Made by a program: the position numbers and the translations under genes
Notes under the pieces: model-generated
What the model was told of the DNA's origin: nothing
Database searches by the model: none
Seen by the model: the letters and a program-made list of their open reading frames with translations, nothing else
Shown here: positions 1 to 10,752 of the stretch, piece after piece
Position numbering within the stretch: the stretch's first letter is position 1
How the letters are laid out: every line of letters starts with the position of its first letter
DNA from: Physcomitrium patens
Lineage: Eukaryota; Streptophyta; Bryopsida; Funariales; Funariaceae
Assembly: GCF_000002425.4 (NCBI RefSeq)
Contig: NC_037254.1
Span: 6,430,144-6,494,143 of the forward strand
Direction of reading: 5' to 3'
Length of the DNA stretch: 64,000 nucleotides

Positions 1-1080
1 TCCGCAATATAAACATAATCCTTCTTGACGACGACGAATCTTTTCTTGCTCAGTTAGAGGTTTAAAACGTACCGCGTCAATTTGCATGTCTTCTACTTCC
101 GAATGTACGTTTGGCAAAGATGTTGATGTTGCCATTGAGTAATAACGTTGAGGTTCCCGTGAATGATTCTCAGATGGAAATTCAAAAAGTCGATTATCAC
201 ATTTTACCGCAAAATCGATTGCTTGACTCAAAGTTTGAGGATCAGGTAAGTTGAGCATCAATTTCTTTACTTCGTATTGCAATCCATAAAGAAATTGACT
301 GATGAGTGCAGCATCATCCCACTTGATGTCAATTACAAGTTGTCGAAATTATGAAGCATATACTGTTACTGAGCGATTTTCTTATCGCAGAATTCGGATC
401 TTATTTGTTGCAACACGAGTTGCATCGTGTTCACCATACATAGATCGAAACTCCGCCAAAAAAGCTTCCAAATTGTCCAATATTGGATTTCGTTGTTCAA
501 GAAAAGACGAAAACCACGATAATGCAGAACCAGAAAGTAGAGTGCCAATAAACCTGACTTGTGATCCTGGAGTTGGATAGCTTTGCGGTTGAAGTTCAAT
601 TGCCAATTGTACTTGATTGATGAACCCTCGAAACTTTGATCTCGTACCATCAAATTTCTCAGGTAAGGCAATTCTTGGTTCTCTAGTGCTTATAGGGTGT
701 TGTACAATTGGAGAAGGAACGTGATTTGTTGTAGATGTTGAAGCAGCTCCGATCATCTCTATATCTCCACTTTCTGCTATCCTTGTTCTTTCATGTGTTG
801 GTGAATTGAGTTGATGCATCGCAAGCATTAACTCCCTCATTTGCTCTTGCATTTATGCCATTGCACTCTTCATTTCAACAAGCTCTGCCATAATGACACT
901 AAGAAGAAAAATTTGTTTGATATTGCTCAAGACAAAAGAAAAGAAAGACTTGATAACAAAGAAGATACTAAGAACAATATCAGTTTAGAAGTGGGTAATC
1001 CGCAAACTTCTAATACGCTTATGTCTTGTCAAGAGAAAGGGGTAATCCACTCTTACTCAAGAAAAACAAAGCTCTGATAT
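1..1080 (-). mobile_element. Chromovirus (Ty3/gypsy) fossil running off the left edge: leader and gag
   Basis: Minus-strand 5' part of a chromovirus whose pol lies outside the window. Reading leftward from the LTR at 1,081: a primer-binding site, a leader (about 853-1,070), then gag (about 1-900). The gag has the family signature EPRIALPEKFDGTRSKFRGF followed by a hydrophobic capsid-like stretch, and positions 1-60 lie near where the zinc knuckle should begin. The same gag occurs at about 15,600-16,507 in element A, but this copy is far less AT-decayed, so it is younger or was better protected. It is broken; how badly cannot be judged because most of it is outside the window. Confidence 0.8.
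1071..1080 (-). other. Primer-binding site, initiator Met tRNA type
   Basis: The minus strand reads ATATCAGAGC directly after the CA end of the LTR. TATCAGAGC complements the 3' end of plant initiator methionine tRNA, the usual primer of chromoviruses. This fixes the inner edge of the LTR at 1,081 and the direction of the element. Confidence 0.75.
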
Positions 1081-1654
1081 TGTAAGTGTACTCTTGTCAA
1101 TCTGTCAAGGACAAAGACTCGATGAGAAAAAATATACACCAAAAGGCTATCTCGATATAATAAGTCAAAATATAAACAAGTAGGTATATTAAAAGGAAAC
1201 TGGAATGGCTATTGCCGCAAGACAAGAAACTAAAGACTCTTGAACCTGGACTAGAAGCAAGAAAGGAGTTGACAAGAGTGAAGAAGCCTTCACTCTTGTC
1301 TCTATATATACTATCTAACTAGGGACTACGTGGCGACATTCTATAGGACCTCCAATATGTGTTGACTTTGTAGGACACATGCCTTGACTTACAAGGCAAA
1401 CTTTTCTACGTGTGGGCCACATAGTTAGCTTGATCTTCAAGCTAACAACATGTGTGGCACATGGCCAACTTGTTGACCACGTTTCTAATCCAAAAAGTCA
1501 ATTAAAGACACCTATGAAGTCAAAGTAGCGTCTAGGAAGTTTCTAGGAAGCTTCTATATTAAATATTATACAATTAACTTACTTTTATCTACTTTTACTT
1601 ACTTCTACCTATTTCTATATGTAATTATTAGCTTACATGATTATGGCCGTGACA
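1081..1654 (-). repeat. Chromovirus LTR (574 bp), shared by element A and the element to its left
   Basis: On the minus strand it starts TGTCACGGCC and ends CTTACA, with the usual TG...CA ends. A TATA-like string (tctatatatac) lies at about 1,300-1,310. Homologous LTRs occur at 16,713-17,264, 29,346-29,862 and 40,967-41,526. To the left it borders a primer site and gag; to the right it borders sequence matching the 3' end of element C (compare 29,863 onward). It is therefore in the position of a 5' LTR for one element and a 3' LTR for another. It is much less decayed than the LTR at 16,713. Confidence 0.75.
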
Positions 1655-2253
1655 CATTATCTCTTCTTTTAGAGACAAGTTCTACAAGGAGTGACAATCA
1701 TATGTTGAAGAAGTCATTGATAAAATCTCATTTCAAGAAAAGAAGATCATCTTGTGATTTGATCATTGTTGAAACCTTCATAACTTCTTTCAAATAAAAC
1801 ATTTGCAATACCATCAAAAATTATGCCTACCTCCAATAAAATCACCAAATATCGTGAATCTTTTCTTAGGTCGAGATACCAAACATATTATATCTTGCCA
1901 TCTATTTGAGAAAGAATATGTCATTCTTGAAGGTCGTCATTCCTATTATGTCATCTTGAAGGCTGTGATAATAACAATGTCTCATCTAATAAGTCAACAA
2001 AGGACGGTTCTTAAGTTAAATTTGCTAATTATAAGGTTTTCCATCTCGTTGATTCTAAAATTATACAAAAATTGCAAATAAAGATAGAAGATAGAATGCA
2101 ATCTTAACTGAATTGTGTTTCATTTATAGCAAAGATTTGTTGTCTTTTATTTTGGTTTTGATGGATGTCATTGATGAAAAGCTTCCACCATCTTTGCTAC
2201 ATTTGTAAGATTCTTTGCTAGCTCCCATGTGTATTTACTAATATCATATCCGC
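1655..2253 (-). mobile_element. Element A, 3' end (3' untranslated part and end of chromodomain region)
   Basis: Aligns by eye with 29,863-30,530 of element C (shared strings such as cttcataacttctttcaaataaaa and tactaatatcatatc). The last bases, about 2,230-2,253, are the distal part of a chromodomain coding region; the rest of that region resumes at 10,757 beyond inserted element E. Nothing else is seen here. Confidence 0.7.
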
Positions 2254-3513
2254 TGTCGTGTTGTAACACAAGTATATCATGAAAATATAAAGAAAGGGGA
2301 CTTTTATTAATGTTCAGTTACCTCGAATATTGGGAGCAACGACCAACTCCAGTGCAAATACTGAGTGGCCAGGTTCAGTCACCCCGTTACAATCAGCCGG
2401 GGCATACAGAAATGCTCCATTCGATTCCAATAACGGGAGTCAGCAGAAAGAGAAAGGACCAATTCACATGACAGATGAGCTTGGTTCGAAGAGCCAATTG
2501 GATCCAATTTCAAGAATCCAATCCGGGTCCTCTTACCCAATATGAGACCTGAATTAGCCGGACAACCCAATGCAGTCTAATTATGGCAAAATCCAGATCT
2601 TACTACGGGCCTCAACCAATCTGACGTGAAGGACCAATTTGATCCAATTACGGGGACATCCGGGTCTTACTACTGGACTCTTAGCCAATATGAGACCTGA
2701 ATTGGTCGGGTGATTCAATGTGGTCCCGATTACGGGGTTTTGATTCTGTTTCAGGCTGTCTTGTTCTCTGTGCCATTTCAAGGAACTTTGTTTTCGGTAA
2801 AAAGATCTCTTAAAGGTAAAAACGGGGAAGAAAGCTCTGACGGCAAGAGCCAATTTTGGATCCAAGCTCTGACGGTGGGAGCCAATTCCGGATCCAAGAC
2901 GGAAGATTGAAGAAATTCAGAGGATAAGGTTAGGAGAGAGAATAAGTTGGTGGGAGAGGTTTTGAAGATAGGGGAGAGCTAGCTTCATGCTTCGGATGGA
3001 GAAAGAAGACAGAGAATTGGGTTTTTTTTTCTTCATAGGGTTTTGGGAAGACTGAGGTAATCGTTACTGAAGTCAGTGTTGTAATGGTGAATCGGGATTT
3101 TTAATGAAGTGGGTTTGATTACTCTTGACTGTTTTGTGAAATCGAGTTACATTTGTAATGAAGAGTTAAAAGGGTGTCTATAGGATTGAGTATGTGGAGT
3201 GAATGAAATTTATTGGATTAATCTAACAAGACAGTTAGTGGATACAAGATCGTGAATATAAAGCGGTATCGAAGATTAGTAGTTTGGGTTGTTCAAGGTT
3301 CTCTGTAACGTCTAGAGACCTACCGACTAGGGCAAAAAAGACTTCGACAAGCAGTCGAAGGGCATCCGTATAGATTTACGGTGTATTCTTGCAGTTGTTT
3401 GTATTCCAACAGTCAAAAACCGATAAACTGCTTGAATATTGGCGAATCTCCATACTACCTTATATAGCCAGACGCCTGGCGCGTTCTCGAGCAGGAAAGC
3501 ACATAATACGACA
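2254..3513 (+). repeat. Element E 5' LTR
   Basis: Begins TGTCGTGTTGTAACACAAG and ends AATACGACA. It pairs along its whole length with 9,494-10,752. The sequence just inside it (3,518 onward, TGGTGAACCCGGCG) starts with TGG as a primer site should, but I could not name the tRNA. Short open frames inside the LTR appear in both copies and look incidental. Confidence 0.93.
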
Positions 3514-3739
3514 AAAGTGGTGAACCCGGCGTGAAAGCTTGAGGTGGAAGGTATTGGATTTCGGTTGATTTTATCTTTATTTTATGGAAAACGAAAATAA
3601 AAATTTTGAAGGATTTTTGGGAGGAGTTTCTGGTAGGGATTCTTCTAAAGAACAAGGTACGCACATGGATCCATCTATTGTTAGTATATTTCAAGCCTTC
3701 TCATTATCAATGCAGCAACAATAAAGCAATGATCGAAAG

Positions 3740-4610
3740 GAAGCTTTGGCAACCAAAGCATTGCAAGCAGTGGTCAATAAAATTGATCAATTTGATGGGA
3801 GGAATATTTCAAGGTATTTAAGATGTTATGTTCGTGAAATGGAATTAAATCGAGTTTCTGAGAAGAAAATGGTTGAATTATTTGGACTTGCCACGATACC
3901 GGAGATAAAAGACCACATTACATCAATTACGGATCGTTATGGGAATTCATGGGAGGTTTTTTCACATGCATTGAAAGACAAATATTTCTTGAAAGATGCT
4001 GATCGCGTTACTAAGAAGCTGTTTCTGGAATGGATTGAACGGCCCAATAAGAATTTGCAAGCAACAGAGCTACTAAGGGAATTTGAGAGGCAGTACTCTC
4101 AATTGTCGAAGGTAGAAAAATTGACATTGGAGCCGAACAAAGTTGATCTATTTCTTCAAGCTGCTGATGGAGAATTGTAAGGGAAATTAGAACTCCTTCT
4201 TGAAGACAAAGAAGAAGGTGAAGGATTGACAACAAAGTGGAAGAACGTTGAAGATGCGGTGGGGTTGCTTACAAAAAGAGAAAGGAGGAAGGATAGGAGC
4301 AATATTCAGAAAACAGAACAAGCACCCAAAGCTCCAGTACGTACAACACCACCAACAATGCCAACAGTTCAACCTTCGACATCCTTATCGAAGAAAGCAG
4401 ATATGGGGATGGAAGAAATTATACGAGGAATGCGAGATCTTCAAATCAAATTGACAAGACTTGAAGAGAATACTTCTATAAACAATTCGAAGAATGTTTC
4501 AAAACAAGGATATGTACAAAGATGCATTTGGTGTGATGATGCTTCACACACTAGAAAAGATTGCAATGAATTTAATAATATGATACGGCAGGGAAATATT
4601 TGCTGAAAAG
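3740..4610 (+). mobile_element. Element E gag region with zinc knuckle
   Basis: Capsid-like start (DGRNISRYLRCYVREMEL, then a helical region with KYFLKDADRVTKKLFLEWIE), then a basic proline-rich linker, then a CCHC zinc knuckle of form CX2CX4HX4C (CIWCDDASHTRKDC) near 4,530-4,575. This is the nucleocapsid motif that binds the element's RNA. The form of the knuckle and the MRDLQIKLTRLEE segment before it match fungal gypsy gags as I remember them. Confidence 0.8.
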
Positions 4611-4619
4611 ATGGGAAGA

Positions 4620-5285
4620 TAGCATTGAAAGATAGGGATGGTCTTCTTCAAACCAATTTTGGCAAGGGAGGAATGAGAGCATTGGTTCAAGATTACCTAA
4701 AAGAGCATAAAACAGCAGCACGAGAAAGTGCAAGTTATGGTGCTAGAGTAGATGATGAAATTGGTGGAAGTATGAAAACTAGTGAGTTTTGGGCTTCTGC
4801 CGTTTCTACAATGCAAGAAGGGAAATTACCTCGAGAAGCGTTATTGACGACTGCAGTTACCATACGAGGTAGAACAGGTTGGGAGGATCCTGTTGAGTCT
4901 CTTTCAGTTCATGCATATATTGCTAAGAGCCAACATGAAGCTTTGATGGAAGAAAAGAGACGAGGAAACTTTGATAATACAAGAGAAGGAAATTCTTCTA
5001 AGAGGCAAACTCGAGGAGACAAGGCTCGGGAGGCAGCTTCACAAGAATTGCCTGTAAAGGATACCTTGGCATCATTGGGAGAAAAAACAAAGGAGACAAA
5101 AGATAAAGGCAAATCAATTGCTTATAAGCGACTTTCTCACATTGAAGTGGCAACAAATTTGAAAAGGGTGTTGGAAGAACGTATATTAAACACTAAGGTG
5201 GAATTCACATTGAAAGAAGTCTTGGGAATTGTAAAGAAGGAGTTTCATGATGTTATCATTGACAGCATTGAGCGAAAGAGGTAAT
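4620..5285 (+). mobile_element. Element E linker region between gag and protease
   Basis: A long charged region (rich in K, E and R) with no domain I recognise. Near its end the stretch FTLKEVLGIVKKEFHDVIID resembles the segment that precedes the protease in related elements. Its length (about 220 codons) is unusual for plant chromoviruses, where the zinc knuckle lies close to the protease. Confidence 0.6.
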
Positions 5286-5289
5286 TAAT

Positions 5290-5960
5290 GGGCAAAACTG
5301 GAATGAGTCATGCTATTGATGCAAGAATATATATAGATGAAGAAGAGGTTGATATTGGTTACAAGCAACCAATAAATGAAAAGAATGGATATAATCAACG
5401 AGTACATTTCGAAGATTATAGTGATAAGGAAATGGAAACTTTGAGCCATTATACTCGAAAGTATTGGGCAAGGGCAACTACTGAGGTATTGGTGAAAGTA
5501 GGAGATATAGATAAACCAATTGTTGCTTTAGTCGACCATGGTTCTGAAATAAATCTCATGTCTAAAGATCTTTATAAGAAGCAAAAATGGCCAATTGATA
5601 TGGAACATGGATGGGCAATACGAGCAGCTAATAACACACGGGGCAAATTATATGGAGCTTGTCCAGATGTCAAAATTCGGATTGGGGATGTTGCGATGGA
5701 GCAACATTTCTTTGTTCAAGATACAACGTCTTATCCGTTGATTTTAGGACAACCTTATATTACGGCAACACGGATGGAAACAAAAGTACTTGACGATGGT
5801 TCTGCTTATGCAAGGGTACGGAGCGAGGATGGGAGGAAAGCTATACAATTTCTAACAGTACTTCCTAACCATGAATGGAATCGAGATAGGTTGAGGGAGA
5901 AACCATTGCCAAAGATTGTTGAAGGATTTAAGGATTTCGGGGAGGTACCACTGTAAAGCG
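5290..5960 (+). mobile_element. Element E aspartic protease region
   Basis: Retropepsin-like: a VKVGDIDKPIVALVDHGSEI stretch holds the usual active-site neighbourhood, and LILGQPYI further on matches the conserved flap-distal (I/L)LGxP segment. The region is followed by a linker rich in charged residues. Confidence 0.75.
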
Positions 5961-6029
5961 AGATTATGGAGGTACAAAAGAGGAGGTACTCTCGCGAGAT
6001 GAAGGTGCCTTTGATGCGAGTTTTATTGG

Positions 6030-7360
6030 TATATTGGAGAATGGAAATATTATGTATAAGAAAGTTGATGATTTTAAAAGAAAAGAAAGAAAAAGATTAT
6101 ATGATATTGAAGGACAATTACGCAAGTTAGGTACATTGCAAGATGATGAGAGGATTTTAGGTGTTTATGAAGAAAATAGACTGGAAGATTCATTGGAATT
6201 GATTACATCTATTGGGTTAGGGGATAATGATAAGATTGTTGAGATTCATTCAAGAGAGGTTTATACCATACTTGAATCTTTTCAAGCACCAGAAGTCATT
6301 GTAGAGACGAGATATAAAATGGCAAATAAGAAGGTAAAGCCTGTTGCCGGACCATTACCAAAAGATTCTAAAGAACAAATGGGAGAAGCATCAAAAGAAG
6401 CAAGTTTAAGAGATCCAATGAGTATTGGACATCAGTTTACTAAAGAGACTTTTGAAGAATTGAAGATTGGTTCTGATGGTTCTTTATTGCCGGAGGAAAT
6501 TACTTGCTTTAAAAAGATGTTGGCTAAACAAGGTAGATCGTTTGCTTTCGAATCTCATGAAATTGGGTGTGTGGATCCAAATATTATAACACCTATGGTT
6601 ATCTTCACTGTACCGCATGTACCTTGGAATCTAAGACCGATTCCAGTACCGAGGGTACATTTACCTAAATTGGTTGAGCTATTAAAAGAAAAGATAAAGA
6701 TGAAAATATTGGAACCCTCGTTTGCGCCGTATTCTAGTCGATGGTTTATGGTACCTAAGAAGAATGGGTCACTATGGTTTATTCAAGATATGCAACCGGT
6801 GAATGCAATAATTGTCAGGAATGCAGGAATTGGACCTATTGTGGATGAATTTGCTAAGGCGTTTGCTGGAAGGGCGATCTATTCAATGGGTGACTTGTAT
6901 TCAAGTTATGATCAATTTCAACTTGTCGAAAGAAGTAGAGATATGACAACAATGAGGACACCACTTGAATTGGTTAGAATGTGCACTCTTCCTCAAGGCG
7001 CGACTAACTCAGTTGCGCATAGGATGAATGGGATGAATAAGGTATTGAGAGATTTTATTCCAGAAAAGACTATGCATTTTCTGGATGATGTTCCTATAAA
7101 AGGGTGCAGAGAAGGAGACAAGGATGAGACTTTAGATACGAGGGGGTGTCGCAAATATGTTGTTGATCATATACAAGATTGTGAAAAGATTTTAACTCGG
7201 CTTAGAGAAGTTCATCTTACATTATCGGATATGAAGTCCGTATTTGGAGTACGAGAGGTTGTAATTGTTGGACATTTATGTGGATCTTACGGAAGAAAAC
7301 CAGATCCGACTAAAGTTGATGCAATTGGAAGGATGAAAGAGGATTGTGATTCTTAAACAG
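6030..7360 (+). mobile_element. Element E reverse transcriptase region
   Basis: Gypsy reverse transcriptase motifs in order: APYSSRWFMVPKKNGSLWFI (fingers), MQPVNA, GDLYSSYDQFQL (palm), LPQGATNS, and the active-site motif FLDD near 7,080-7,090, then the thumb-like CEKILTRLREVHLTLS. About 200 codons of acidic spacer precede it, another difference from typical plant elements. Confidence 0.85.
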
Positions 7361-7369
7361 AGGTTTGCA

Positions 7370-8000
7370 GGTTTTTGGGTGCATGTGTATTTTATCGAAT
7401 CTGGGTCCTTCATTTTGCTCACATAGCGGATCCATTATATAAACTGTTACGCAAGGGTTACCGATTTAAATGGAAAGAAAGGCATATTCAGGCAATACAA
7501 AGATTGAAGAAATTATTGATGTCACCTCCAATATTGAGGAAGGTTGATTATAAGTGCAATAGACCAGTGATTCTTACTGTGGACGCTAGTCCAATTGCCA
7601 TTGGATGGGCTCTGGATCAAGATGATTCAAATGGGAGTAGATTTGCAGTTCGATTTGGGGCTAAAGTTTTAAGTATTCGTCAGTGTGCCTATTCGCAAGT
7701 CAAAAGAGAACTTTGGGGAGTCATTTCGGCTATGAAAGCTGAAAAGGACTATTTAATTGGGGTAGTAGTAGTAATTGAAACAGATTGCTTGCCATTGCTT
7801 AGAATGATTATTAACTGTTCAACGCCAGATATTACAATGTTGAGATGGATTGCTTATATTAAGTCACTAAATCCAGAATTTAAGCATATTACTGGGAAGG
7901 ACAATTTATTAGCAGACATGCTATCTCGAGTAAGATACGAGAGGGAGGACGAAATGGTTGAAGTCATTGATGACGTCGGATTGAAATTCTATTCAATATC
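7370..8000 (+). mobile_element. Element E RNase H region
   Basis: Follows the reverse transcriptase directly. ILTVDASPIAIGWAL carries the first catalytic aspartate context, YSQVKRELWGVISAM the glutamate context, and VVIETDCLPLLRMI the second aspartate context of an RNase H fold. It ends with ITGKDNLLADMLSR, the segment that normally joins RNase H to integrase. Confidence 0.85.
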
Positions 8001-9330
8001 AAATCTCAACAGAGAAGACAAGCTATTTCTTGAAGAATCTTATGAAGGAGAATTATTGGATATTGGTCATTACTTGAATACCTTGACTAAGCAGGGGAAT
8101 TGGTCTACAGAAAAATTCAAACAAATAAGAAAAAAAGCATATGGATTTTTACTTCGAGATGGATTCTTATGGAAGAGACCGAAGAAAGGAATTGGGATGC
8201 CACGACGAGTGATAGGCTAAAGGGAAGAAAAACTAAAATTATTAAAGGAGTTTCATGATAGTTTATGGGCAGGGCATAGAAGAATCTGGGCTACTTTTGC
8301 TAAACTCAAGGAACGATATTGGTGGAAAAATATGTATCGAGATGTGCTCTCATTTGTAGAGTCATGTGAAATCTGTCAATCGTATTCTAATATCCGACAT
8401 CGAGATGGTCTTCATCCTATGTATCCTCTGGCTATTCATTTTAAATGGGTTGTTGATTTGGTTATTATGCCTGTTGGGTTATGGCAGATGAGATATTTGG
8501 TTTTAGCTCGTGAAGATTTATCAAATCAAGTAGAAGGAAGAGCATTGAGGACAAAATCTACAGAGGGGATTTGTAGGTTTTTGCTTGAAGATGTCATTTG
8601 CCGCTACGGATGCGTAGGAAAAATCACTGCAGATCGTGAAGAATTAAATGCACAAGAAGCTCGTAAGTTCTTTGAAAGATGTGGAGTTAAACTATCACTG
8701 ACTACTGCTTATAATCCAGAAGGGAATGTAAAAAGCGAACGCGGTCACCCACCGATTGTAAAAGCATTAGTTAAAGCTTGTAATGGGAAAGTTAAAGAAT
8801 GGCCACAGCTTTTGTCATTTGCATTATGGGCCGATCGAACAACACATAGTTTGGTGACAAGATATATGCCAGTAGAACTTATGACAGGTCGAAAACCAAT
8901 TATGCCGATTGAAGAAAATGTACTTACTTGGAGTATGCTACTATGGGAAGATGGATTGACAAGAGAAGAACTTCTGGCTATTAGGATTCGACAATTGGAG
9001 CAAAGATCGGAAGATGTGCAGATAGCATTGGAAAGATTAAAAAGAGCAAGGTTACGAAACAAGGCGCGATTCGACAAGCAACATCGATTGAGACCTAAAG
9101 CAATCGAAGAACGTGACTGGGTACTTGTTTATGACAATAGTCTGGATAATCAACATAGTACTTTGCGGAAATTTTCAAAACGTTGGTTTGGACCATATGT
9201 AGTAACAACTGTTCATGATAATGCGACTTATTGTTACAGGAGTTAGATGGTACAAAATTGAAAATACCAATTGCAGGGAAGCGAGTAAAAATATTCAAAC
9301 GAAGACATGTGGAGATGAATATGGAAGACC
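8000..9330 (+). mobile_element. Element E integrase region
   Basis: A zinc-binding segment ending in VESCEICQSY, then a core beginning HPMYPLAIHFKWVVDLVIMP, then KSERGHPPIVKALVKACNGK and a C-terminal barrel (GDWVLVY-like and WFGPYVV). The tail (LDGTKLKIPIAGKRVKIFKR) is basic and ends without a chromodomain. Several of these strings match basidiomycete gypsy integrases as I remember them. Confidence 0.85.
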
Positions 9331-9493
9331 TTAATGAAGGTATAGAGATTTCGTAGCAAGAAGATGAAAGTGATTTGGATAATGAAGGTGACAAAGACGA
9401 ACTGGACAAAGACATAGAGGATATATTCTGAATCAAACAGCAATTAGGTAAATTGGTGCATACCGGAGGATGCACAGGTTTAGAAGGGGTGGA

Positions 9494-10752
9494 TGTCGTA
9501 TTGTAACACGAGTATACCATGAAAATATAAAGAAAGAGGACTTTTATTAATGTTCAGTTATCTCGAATATTGGGAGCAACGACCAACTCCAGTGCAAATA
9601 CTGAGTGGCCAGGTTCAGTCACCCCGTTACAGTCAGCCGGGGCATACTGAAATGCTTCGTTCGATTCCAATAACGGGAGTCAGCAAGAAAAAAAGGACCA
9701 ATTCACACGACGGGTGAGCCTGGTTCGAAGAGCCAATTGGATCCAATTTCAAGAATCCAATCCGGGTCCTCTTACCCAATATGAGACCTGAATTGGCCGG
9801 GCAATCCAATGCAGTCTAATTACGGGAAAATCCAAGTCTTACTACGGGCTTCAACCAATCTGACGTGAAGGACCAATTTGATCCAATTACGGGGACATCC
9901 GGGTCTTACTACTGGACTCTTAGCCAATATGAGACCTAAATTGGTCGGGCGACTCAATGTGGTCCCGATTACGGGGTTTTGATTCTGTTTCAAGCTGTCT
10001 TGTTCTCTGTGCCATTTCAAGGAACTTTGTTTTCGGTAAAAAGATCTCTTAAAGGTAAAAACGGGGAAGAAAGCTCTGACGACGAGAGCCAATTTTGGAT
10101 CCAAGCTCTGACGATGGGAGCCAATTCCGGATCCAAGACGGAAGATTGAAGAAATTCAGAGGATAAAGTTAGGAGAGAGAATAAGTTGGTGGGAGAGGTT
10201 TTGAAGATAGGGGAGAGCTAGCTTCATGCTTCGGACGGAGAAAGAAGACAGAGAATTGGGTTTTTTTTTCTTCATAGGGTTTTGGAAAGACTGAGGTAAT
10301 CATTACTGAAGTCAGTGTTGTAATGGTGAATCAGGATTTTTAATGAAGTGGGTTTGATTACTCTTGACTGTTTTGTGAAATCGAGTTACATTTGTGATGA
10401 AGAGTTAAAAGGGTGTCTATAGGATTGAGTATGTGGAGTGAATGAAATTTATTGGGTTAATCTAACAAGACAGTCAATGGATACAAGATCGTGAATATAA
10501 AGTGATATCGAAGATTAGCAGTTTGGGTTGTTCAAGGTTCTCTATAACGTCTAGAGACCTACCAACTAGGGCAAAAAGGACTTCGACAAGCAGTCGAAGG
10601 GTATCCGTATAGATTTACGGTGTATTCTTGCAGTTGTTTGTATTCCAACAGTCAAAAACCGATAAACTGCTTGAATATTGGCGAATCTCCATACTACCTT
10701 CTACAGTCAGACGCACGACGCGTTCTCGAGCATGAAAGCACGTAATACGACA
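9494..10752 (+). repeat. Element E 3' LTR
   Basis: Matches 2,254-3,513 with roughly 95-96% identity by eye. It is preceded by a purine-rich tract (agaaggggtgga, 9,482-9,493), the expected plus-strand primer. It ends ACGACA at 10,752, followed by the target repeat ccgc. Confidence 0.93.

Larger units (their letters stand above)
2254..10752 (+). mobile_element. Element E: Ty3/gypsy LTR retrotransposon with both LTRs, inserted in element A
   Basis: An 8.5-kb element on the plus strand. Its LTRs of about 1,260 bp have six-base inverted ends (TGTCGT...ACGACA), and it is flanked by a short duplication, ccgc (2,250-2,253 and 10,753-10,756). The internal order is gag, protease, reverse transcriptase, RNase H, integrase, which is Ty3/gypsy order; no chromodomain was seen after the integrase. 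It is broken, with about half a dozen breaks. By eye the two LTRs differ at roughly 55 of 1,259 positions (4-5%), nearly all transitions, so it is far younger than its host element: perhaps a few million years old or less, depending on the rate assumed. The protein signatures resemble fungal (basidiomycete) gypsy elements. Confidence 0.92.

Noticed and set aside
2330-2910. Open frames inside the LTRs of element E
   Set aside because: They lie in a non-coding LTR and overlap on both strands; no domain recognised.
3518-3534. Possible tRNA-derived sequence after E's 5' LTR
   Set aside because: Only a primer-site-like string starting TGG; it does not extend into a tRNA fold, and the matching tRNA could not be named.
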